The notes under the pieces were generated by a model. That model ran no database searches, was not told where the DNA came from, and worked only from the letters and a program-made list of their open reading frames with translations. From Acholoe squamosa (lineage: Eukaryota > Annelida > Polychaeta > Phyllodocida > Polynoidae), in NCBI GenBank assembly GCA_949317995.1, contig OX439036.1, forward strand, positions 107,735,669 to 107,799,668: DNA of 64,000 bases. The letters are read 5' to 3'. Shown here one piece after another: positions 56,949 through 64,000 of this stretch. Each line of letters opens with the position of its first letter. Within the stretch, counting starts at the first letter, position 1. Position numbers and translations under genes: made by a program.

Positions 56949-58631
56949 ATGCTATCTACCTCAGGGGAAGAAGGATCTGCCTCAGGGGGTGGATCTACAC
57001 CCTCATCTAGATCCTCCACCCCAGCTCCAGCCTTTGACAGCCACTCCTCCAGAGACACCTCCCCCACACCCTCCATCATGGACACCGATGAAGGCCCCCA
57101 ACCTAATCAGACAGCTGAGAAGATAAGGGCCTATGAGAAGGCCATCCAAGATGCAGTTACTGCCCTAGAGACCAACAAGTCCCAGCAGGAGGAAAGGGAG
57201 AGGATCCTCAACCAACAACTGGCAGAGAGGAATGCAGCTATGGATGCCCAACAGAAGGCCATGGAAGATCAGCGGAAGTCCCTAGAGAGACAACAACAAC
57301 AGATAGCAGACCTCATGAAAATGGTATCATCCCAGACCCCACAGCCTCCCACACCTGCCATCACACCTATTGTCCCACCATCTGCCTCTGGATCCAAAGA
57401 GGACATCATAATCTCCATGGTGTCCAACATGACCAAGCTCATAGACAATAAACAGCAGGACGACAGAAAGATCAGGATACATGAGGTAACAAAACCCAAA
57501 ACCTTTTCACACCCATCACCACTCATGTCAACAGCATTATTTATTGATGACAAATTCCCAGAGTATCTGAAGGATAAGTACAAAGTAACAGACAGTGACA
57601 CCATGGTAACATATTTACCCAAGTACCTCGAAGGACAAGCACTAGCTTGGTTTGAATCCTTCAGGGAGAGTGCCACACCTGATATGTTGACATGGACCAA
57701 TGTAGTAAATAAATTAAAAGAGTATTTTGCTACTCGAGACAATATAATCTCAAGGACTGCACTTCGTGCACAAAAGATAGATGAACCTGTCCTAGACTAT
57801 GCATGCCATCTCAGGAAAGTGTGTAATGCCCAATGCCAAAGCGATGAAATCCTAAGCAAGGCATTCACCCAAGGTATGAGACCCTGGATCTCTGTGGCTC
57901 TTGAGAACAAGAAAATAGACTCTTTTGACCAAGCCCTAGACCTAGCCTTAGAGGTTGAGACCCAAGAAAGATCTAGGAAGGTAAGGGATGCAGAGTCAAA
58001 CCCACAGCCTACTAACAAAAAGGTCCAGGAAATCAGCACTAGTGCAGATGAAGATGTTAACCTAATGTCTAGTGCCCATGTAAGGCAACAGGAGGCTAAG
58101 GTTGCATCAAGAGACCCTACCGGTAGATATAGAGGAAATAACTATGACCCCAACTACCAATCCAATAGAGGTAGAGGTAGAGGGGGCAACAACAACAACC
58201 GGGGGGGTCACAACAGTAGGAAAGACAACAACTCTTCTAACTCCAACAATGGTAACTCTTCATACAGTGATAGGAGAGACAGAACCCCAAGTAATGGCAG
58301 ATCCTATAATAATCAAGGATCCAACAGTAGGAACCAGAGTCCACATAGGAACTACAACAGTGGATCCTACAACAACAATGGCGCCTACAACAACCAGAGA
58401 TCCAACAACTCCGGTCAATACAGCAACTCTGGTCAATATAACCAGGGTTCCAACCCACGCCAGGAGGATTACAAACCTGACACAAGAGGTTACCAGGGGA
58501 ACCAACAAAGTAACCCCCAAATACCACCTCATGTGATGGATCAAATCTCTAAGCTCCTGGTGGCAAGCATCTCAACCCACAGAACCAGGAAAACTAGGAT
58601 GTCACAGTGCCGATGGGCCAGTGCACTGTGA
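56949..58631 (+). CDS. Gag polyprotein, element 2
   Basis: 560 codons from the first ATG after the putative leader. Residues 1-50 are Ser/Thr/Gly-rich. About 55-128 is a Gln/Glu-rich coiled coil (EKIRAYEKAIQDAV, QQLAERNAAMDAQQK). About 195-340 is the retrotransposon Gag core (DDKFPEYLKDKYKV, LEGQALAWFESF). About 384-540 is an Asn/Gly/Arg/Ser-rich tract with RGRGRGG; no CCHC zinc knuckle is visible, and this basic tract probably takes over RNA binding. The frame overlaps pol by up to 95 nt, and pol is +1 relative to it. Either a programmed +1 shift or a recent 1-nt change separates the two. Confidence 0.9.
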   Translation: MLSTSGEEGSASGGGSTPSSRSSTPAPAFDSHSSRDTSPTPSIMDTDEGPQPNQTAEKIRAYEKAIQDAVTALETNKSQQEERERILNQQLAERNAAMDAQQKAMEDQRKSLERQQQQIADLMKMVSSQTPQPPTPAITPIVPPSASGSKEDIIISMVSNMTKLIDNKQQDDRKIRIHEVTKPKTFSHPSPLMSTALFIDDKFPEYLKDKYKVTDSDTMVTYLPKYLEGQALAWFESFRESATPDMLTWTNVVNKLKEYFATRDNIISRTALRAQKIDEPVLDYACHLRKVCNAQCQSDEILSKAFTQGMRPWISVALENKKIDSFDQALDLALEVETQERSRKVRDAESNPQPTNKKVQEISTSADEDVNLMSSAHVRQQEAKVASRDPTGRYRGNNYDPNYQSNRGRGRGGNNNNRGGHNSRKDNNSSNSNNGNSSYSDRRDRTPSNGRSYNNQGSNSRNQSPHRNYNSGSYNNNGAYNNQRSNNSGQYSNSGQYNQGSNPRQEDYKPDTRGYQGNQQSNPQIPPHVMDQISKLLVASISTHRTRKTRMSQCRWASAL

Positions 58632-58633
58632 CA
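58590..58633 (+). promoter_or_regulatory. Candidate +1 frameshift signal of element 2
   Basis: In the gag frame AGG AAA ACT AGG occurs at 58587-58598. A lysine tRNA on AAA (58590-58592) can re-pair perfectly with AAA one base on (58591-58593), and the pol frame then continues CTA GGA. Six nucleotides later a perfect 11-bp stem starts: TGTCACAGTGC (58600-58610) with GCACTGTGACA (58623-58633), loop 12 nt, covering the gag TGA at 58629. The hairpin is seen directly; its role is inferred. Confidence 0.55.
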
Positions 58634-61600
58634 CCCCAAATACAAACAATCAATCAGGATTAACAAAGATCCAACCAGAGACAATTGCTAGTGCAAATCT
58701 ACCATCTAACAGACAGAGACGTCCATCAGTGATACACATCACCCCACCAGATTCATCATCAAAGGATACAGGTGAGAGTACCAAGCTTTCTATTGTACTT
58801 CTTCAAAATGGCTGTATCAATGCAAATCTATATGATGTTTCAGATGTACAATGTTTGGTTGATACAGGTGCTACTATCACCTGTGTCAGACAATCATTCC
58901 TCATGGATCTCCAAAAGAGATTCCATATCCAACTGAGGAAATCTAAAATCAACATCCACTTGGCAGATGGATCGGTGTGTCATGTTAGACATTCAGCTAT
59001 GCTGAACTTTAGAATCCAAGGTGTCAGATTCCAATACCAATTTGCTGTAATACCCAACCTCACACAGCCCGTTGTACTCGGCACAGATTTCTTAAGCACT
59101 ACAAAATCTCAAATTGAATTTAATGTTGATCCTGAACAAATTCTCAAACCCATTAGGGCAGTGAGGGATTTTACCATCCCTCCATTTTCTGAACTTGCAG
59201 TATTGGGTAAGGTCACATCTACTCAATCACTGCAAGGGAAAACTGGAGTAGTAGATAACCTCCAAAGAAATAACAATGCCCCATATCTAGTTCAAAGGGC
59301 AGCAGTAACCCCCAGGGAAAATAACAAACATCCCCTAGTGTTACTCAACACCAGCAGGCGCCCACATAAAATCAAAAAGGGTGCCATCATAGCTCTATTT
59401 CAGGAAGTCAAGGAATCTGATCTAGAAAAACCCCAACAGGTGTCAGACACTACCCCACACACTGATCAATCCATCTCAGCCATACGGCCTGAGGATGTAA
59501 CTCAATTCAGTGACACAGACTCAGACTGTGAGTCCACATATGCTGACCCTGAACCCAACTCAATCAGACTCTCTGAAATAGCTGCTATACATAGTGAGGC
59601 TCATGACCTCGAGCCAGAATTGGAAGAGAATGTTCCACCAAAATCTGTGCTCACATCCAAAGATCAGCATGATAGATTAAGATCACTGCTGACCAAGTAT
59701 GATGATGTATTTGTAGGAAAAGATGGAGACATTGGTGCCACACACCTGTATACACACTCAATACATGTAAAACCTGAGGCAGTACCATGTCATTTCCTAC
59801 CATATAGACAAACACCAGAAAAACAGGCCGCAATAGGGGAAGAGTGTGAAAGGCTAGTACAACAGGGCATTCTGAGAGAATGTGCCGAGGGCCCCTGGGC
59901 CTCCAGATCCTTTTTAGTACAAAAATCATCGGGAGGCCATAGGCTCGTCACAGATTTTCGTTATTTGAACCAGAACACGATAAATCAAGCCTTATCTACA
60001 CCCCGAGCCGATGACACTCTAGACATGATAGGGTCACTCAGACCAAGAGTATTCAGTAAGCTAGATGCCCAACAGGGATTTTTTCAAATTCCTATAAGAC
60101 AGGAGGACCAGCATAAAACCGCATTCATAGCAAATGACAAAAAATATGTCTATGAAAGGATGCCGATGGGTTTAGCAACGGCACCGGCGGGATTCTGCCA
60201 TCTAGTCACATTAATTCTGAACAAACTCAAGTACAAATGTGCCCTACCATACCTAGATGACATATTGGTATTATCACCATCAATCGAACAACACTTCCAT
60301 GACCTGGAAGATGTGTTCAACAGCCTAAGAGTTGGTAAACTCAAACTGAAGAAATCAAAATGTGAATACTTCATAGACAGAATAGACTTCTTGGGAATGA
60401 GAGTCACACCCATGGGACTGCAACCATCTCCCACAAAGGTGGAATCAATCAAAACCTTCCCAACACCAAAATCAGTCAAAAATGTCAGATCCTTCACAGG
60501 CCTATGCCAATACTTCAAAAAGTTTATCAAAGGTTATGCCCAAATTGCTAGACCATTGTATGATCTACAGACACATCTCAAAGCATTTGTCTGGACAGAG
60601 GATGCAGATAATGCTTTCAAAACATTAAAGCATGCCCTCTGTACCAATGCTCTTCTCAGATATCCAAACTATGAAAAAGAGTTCAGTTTGGCAACTGATG
60701 CTTCCAATGTGAGTTTAGGAGCTGTACTCTCACAGAGAGATAATGAAGGAGTGCTCAGACCAGTAGCCTTTGCAGGTAGAACCCTCTCCAAACATGAGAG
60801 AAATTACAATACCACAGAGAGAGAACTACTGGGAGTAGTGTATGGAGTATTACACTTCAGACACTATCTAGAGACCAGACACTTCCAATTATACACAGAC
60901 CATGCAGCCCTAATCCCACTACTAACCAATACAGGACTCACACATAGAGGGGCCAGATGGGCTCTAGACATACAACAATTTTCATTCACCATCCAACACG
61001 TGAAAGGTGATGATAACACACCACCAGATGCTATGTCTAGAAGAGAATACCCAGATTCTGGACCCATGACTAACCCTCCACCCCCACCAAGGAGAGTTAG
61101 AGCAGCCAGTAGAACCAAGTTTGCAAAAGTAACAAAGAAAGTACCATTCAAAAGGGATGATCCACCCAACACCATTGAAAGGCCAGAGACACCCATTAGG
61201 GGTATCTTGAAGCAATCTACACACTATGTGTTTTGCCACTGTGAGAGAGAATACTCACAACTCTTTCCAGATAATGACTTCGAGCCTATCGAATTCTCAT
61301 CACTCAATCAGATGCTGAAGGCAACTCCTAAGGAGCCACCCTTCACCCCACCTGACTCAGATGATGAAGATTCAGAAGACACAATATATGCTATCACTCA
61401 AGCAACTTCCAAATCAGTCAGATTCTTTGAATCAATGCAGGGAGAGGAAACATCAAACCAGTTGTGTCCTATGACCACACGCTCAAAGACTAGAGAAATG
61501 ATTCAGGAGGGCATACCAAAACCCCCCACACAATCACAAACTATCCTAAATGAGAAAAAGGTCACAGGAAACAAACCTACCAAAACCCCACCTGCCAGGA

Positions 61601-63348
61601 AAAATGTCACAAAAGACACTGCATCTACTAAATCAAAGAACTCTGAGACAAAGAAGAATGACAAAAAGCAAATTGTGCCTTTAAAGAAAAAGGTTGCCAC
61701 TCCCACCAAGGCGAGAATAGGCCCTCCAAAGGTGACACACCAAAACAAGAGTGACACACCCCAACAAAAGGCACAAGATAGGCCAATAGTCGATGAAAGA
61801 GAAAAAGAAAGAGACAGAATAAAACAACATGTGCTAGATATAAATCAACTACTGGATCAGATTCCCGACACATCCATCTCAGGTACAAACCTTGGCTTGG
61901 AACAAAGGAAGGACAAGGACCTATTGCCCCTCATACAATATCTTGAGGATGGGACCTTGCCTGCACCAAAAGCACAAGGAAATAGAATCATCAACCAAGG
62001 CCAGACATACACCTTGGTAAATGGTACATTAGTCCATATATGCCCCATAAATTGGAGAAAAACCAATACTGTACCACTTCAAATTGTTATACCACAGCAA
62101 TGGGTAACAAGTACACTACAGTATTTCCATGACTCACCTACGGGCGGCCATCTTGGTTCAAGTAGGATGCTGTCAGCACTCCGACCTAGGGTATATTGGA
62201 AGTCTATGCTAGCAGACACAACAAAATATGTTTCCACCTGCCACACATGCCTCACAGCAAAAAGGCAAGTACACTCACACAAAACACCAATGACAGTGAG
62301 AGAGTACATGACTTCACCAATGAAGTTCCTAAACCTAGACGCGGTGGGACCACTTCCCACAACTGCCAGGGGAAACAAACATATACAAGTCTGCATAGAT
62401 TATGCTACCAGATATGCAACAGCTTGGGCTACTACTGACTTAAAAGCTGAAACAACAGCAGCAGAGTTCTACAAGAACATAATTTGTCATCATGGAACAC
62501 CAGCCACTCTTCAAACAGACAATGGAACATGTTATACAGGTGCAAAGTTCACAAAGCTAACTAAACACCTCAAGATCAAACATAAATTCTCCTCACCATA
62601 CAGGCCACAATCAAATGGGCTTGTAGAGAGATTCAATGCTAGCATCGGCACAGCGCTCAGAGCATTCTGCTCAAAGCACCAAAACAATTGGGATTCATTT
62701 ATTGAACCCATAACCTTTGCATTAAACAACACTGAATCCCAAACCACAGGATTCACCCCTTTCTTCCTACTCCATGGAAGGAACCCAGCCACCCCAATGG
62801 ACTTAGGGCTGGGAATACAGGAAGACATATCCACCGTAGCAGACCATGTAGCTAACATGACAACAAATCAGGATACCTCTAGGAGGAAAGCTATAGAAAG
62901 GGTCGCCAAGCTACAAAAGGAAAGGAAAGATAGATACGATAAGAAACTTACACCACAGGAAATCAAGGTCACCGACATGGTGTACCTAAACATACCAAGA
63001 ATCCTGACCAACACAGAGTGTAAGAAACTTCAACCCCTTTTTATGGGACCATATGTTGTAGTAGATAGACCTAGTTTGACAAGTGCCAAACTCAAAAACT
63101 TGGACACCAATCTATTGGTGGCCAGACCAGTGCACATAGACAGACTGAAAAAGGTTGTGGCTGTCAGAAACAATGAATTTGCACACAGGCTTATTCCACA
63201 TGAGGCCAAATACTTTAGCAAAATTGTAAGGAACAAAAATGATATCACCCTTACAAGAGAAACCACAGGCATAGGCCCTATCAAGCCTAGGCCTGCACAC
63301 CACATACTAAGAAAGACATCTAGGTGTGGTGCAGTTTCAAGAAATTAG
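58594..63348 (+). CDS. Pol polyprotein, element 2
   Basis: Open from 58537 to the stop at 63346-63348. Numbering below takes the GTG at 58621 as 1, for reference only. Protease: DTGA 81-84 and LGTDF near 152. Reverse transcriptase: about 350-570 with YLDD 544-547. RNase H: D693 in ATDAS, TERELL and YTDHAAL. Integrase: H1170, H1177, C1207, C1210; catalytic D1240, D1300, E1336 (35 residues between the last two). Near the end PLFMGPYVVV is the usual integrase C-terminal segment. Between RNase H (about 803) and integrase lies an unusual linker of about 290 residues, Pro-, Lys- and Ser/Thr-rich with an acidic patch. All catalytic residues are intact. The domain order and sequence differ from element 1 enough to place them in different Ty3/gypsy lineages. 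Confidence 0.93.
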   Translation, partial: LGCHSADGPVHCDTPNTNNQSGLTKIQPETIASANLPSNRQRRPSVIHITPPDSSSKDTGESTKLSIVLLQNGCINANLYDVSDVQCLVDTGATITCVRQSFLMDLQKRFHIQLRKSKINIHLADGSVCHVRHSAMLNFRIQGVRFQYQFAVIPNLTQPVVLGTDFLSTTKSQIEFNVDPEQILKPIRAVRDFTIPPFSELAVLGKVTSTQSLQGKTGVVDNLQRNNNAPYLVQRAAVTPRENNKHPLVLLNTSRRPHKIKKGAIIALFQEVKESDLEKPQQVSDTTPHTDQSISAIRPEDVTQFSDTDSDCESTYADPEPNSIRLSEIAAIHSEAHDLEPELEENVPPKSVLTSKDQHDRLRSLLTKYDDVFVGKDGDIGATHLYTHSIHVKPEAVPCHFLPYRQTPEKQAAIGEECERLVQQGILRECAEGPWASRSFLVQKSSGGHRLVTDFRYLNQNTINQALSTPRADDTLDMIGSLRPRVFSKLDAQQGFFQIPIRQEDQHKTAFIANDKKYVYERMPMGLATAPAGFCHLVTLILNKLKYKCALPYLDDILVLSPSIEQHFHDLEDVFNSLRVGKLKLKKSKCEYFIDRIDFLGMRVTPMGLQPSPTKVESIKTFPTPKSVKNVRSFTGLCQYFKKFIKGYAQIARPLYDLQTHLKAFVWTEDADNAFKTLKHALCTNALLRYPNYEKEFSLATDASNVSLGAVLSQRDNEGVLRPVAFAGRTLSKHERNYNTTERELLGVVYGVLHFRHYLETRHFQLYTDHAALIPLLTNTGLTHRGARWALDIQQFSFTIQHVKGDDNTPPDAMSRREYPDSGPMTNPPPPPRRVRAASRTKFAKVTKKVPFKRDDPPNTIERPETPIRGILKQSTHYVFCHCEREYSQLFPDNDFEPIEFSSLNQMLKATPKEPPFTPPDSDDEDSEDTIYAITQATSKSVRFFESMQGEETSNQLCPMTTRSKTREMIQEGIPKPPTQSQTILNEKKVTGNKPTKTPPARKNVTKDTASTKSKNSETKKNDKKQIVPLKKKVATPTKARIGPPKVTHQNKSDTPQQKAQDRPIVDEREKERDRIKQHVLDINQLLDQIPDTSISGTNLGLEQRKDKDLLPLIQYLEDGTLPAPKAQGNRIINQGQTYTLVNGTLVHICPINWRKTNTVPLQIVIPQQWVTSTLQYFHDSPTGGHLGSSRMLSALRPRVYWKSMLADTTKYVSTCHTCLTAKRQVHSHKTPMTVREYMTSPMKFLNLDAVGPLPTTARGNKHIQVCIDYATRYATAWATTDLKAETTAAEFYKNIICHHGTPATLQTDNGTCYTGAKFTKLTKHLKIKHKFSSPYRPQSNGLVERFNASIGTALRAFCSKHQNNWDSFIEPITFALNNTESQTTGFTPFFLLHGRNPATPMDLGLGIQEDISTVADHVANMTTNQDTSRRKAIERVAKLQKERKDRYDKKLTPQEIKVTDMVYLNIPRILTNTECKKLQPLFMGPYVVVDRPSLTSAKLKNLDTNLLVARPVHIDRLKKVVAVRNNEFAHRLIPHEAKYFSKIVRNKNDITLTRETTGIGPIKPRPAHHILRKTSRCGAVSRN

Positions 63349-64000
63349 AAACAAGATTGAGATACCAAAAGAACATAAGATTTTCAAAATATATTACAAA
63401 TTCTCTTCATCCACACATAAGACATGTGTGACTGATAATGAATTACTTATATGTATATCAATCAAATTTGTAAATATATCAGTAGGTTATTGCCTCTGAA
63501 AGGGTCAAAGACTGGGACCCCCCAAGTAAAGCAGACATGAAGTCTAAGAAGAGTAAGGGTAACACAATGGAGTGTCTAAAGCCTAATCCCCACATGAAAG
63601 AGCGCGCTATGCCAACACAGCAGTCTATAGAGATCAATTGACCTTATAAGCTACCCTCAGACAACTGTCTAGACGGTCATGAATGGCTGTCCTGGATGAC
63701 AGGAGGAGCTAATTACCAGTACACAGATCACACAATAGAACCCCACAGTTGCAGACACTGGAGATTAGGTACATGACTCCAGAGAAACAATACCAGGCCC
63801 ACAATGGATGTGGGTAGGGTAGGCTACATAAGAAGCACTGTGGACCATAGCCCACCATCAGTCTTCATCCAGCTGCAGTCTGGAACACAAGTCTACAGGA
63901 CCCCACTTGGGAATTAGCCAGCCCACTTCTCCATTAGGAGAGACTGCACTAGGATAAAGAACACACCTACTTCACCTTCAACCTGACCTTACCATTTACT
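63349..64000 (+). other. 3' region of element 2, LTR not identified
   Basis: 652 nt after the pol stop. I find no segment repeating the region upstream of gag, so the 3' LTR lies beyond the window, or the element has lost it. A TACATAAG word near 63824 followed by CATCAGTC about 35 nt later resembles a promoter but has no counterpart to compare with. Confidence 0.5.

Noticed and set aside
58621..58623. Pol of element 2 starting at 58621
   Set aside because: GTG codon inside the gag overlap; the frame is already open from 58537.

Overview
This is a stretch of animal nuclear genome. The host looks like a marine invertebrate; a tandem 'gagtgagtgagt' repeat type common in molluscs hints at a lophotrochozoan, but the phylum is not settled. 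The only host gene I recognise is an intron-rich minus-strand gene whose eight exons (33184-42993) encode the middle of RTEL1, an XPD-family iron-sulfur DNA helicase. Everything else is two large Ty3/gypsy-type LTR retrotransposons, tandem arrays, and a very dense population of small non-autonomous DNA transposons (MITEs). The splice sites, poly(A) signals, TATA boxes and absence of operon structure exclude a prokaryote.

Layout. 1-11266: no gene seen, only MITEs and low-complexity DNA. 11463-21525: complete 10,063-bp LTR retrotransposon ('element 1') with two 377-bp LTRs that read as identical, inserted in an (AT)n microsatellite. It has gag, then a 7.6-kb pol frame entered by a textbook -1 frameshift signal (GGGAAAC, 5-nt spacer, H-type pseudoknot). 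Its pol continues about 1,340 residues past the integrase into a region with an RS-rich tract, two zinc-finger-like modules and a charged helix. 21588-33183: MITEs, often nested, and a 1.3-kb 45/39-bp satellite at 28035-29357. 33184-42993: RTEL1 exons with introns full of repeats, including a 3.66-kb array of a 44/41-bp unit and an array of 30-bp hairpin units. 42994-55350: MITEs, a tRNA-like sequence beside a minisatellite, and microsatellites. 55353-64000: a second, unrelated Ty3/gypsy-type element ('element 2') with intact gag and pol. Its 3' LTR is not seen before the window ends.

How the parts relate. The two retroelements solve the gag-pol junction differently. Element 1 shows a -1 signal. 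Element 2 needs a +1 shift and has an AAAA slip candidate 6 nt before a perfect 11-bp hairpin over the gag stop codon. The MITEs form recurring families: exactly 233-bp TA-flanked elements starting CCGTAA; a multi-hairpin family bounded by TTAACCCTTTAAGGGCC; Harbinger-like elements starting GGCCACACC with TAA duplications; and hAT-like elements starting CAGGG or CAGTGGCGG. Two tandem arrays look like expansions of pieces of the multi-hairpin family. No rRNA gene, CRISPR array or functional tRNA gene was found.
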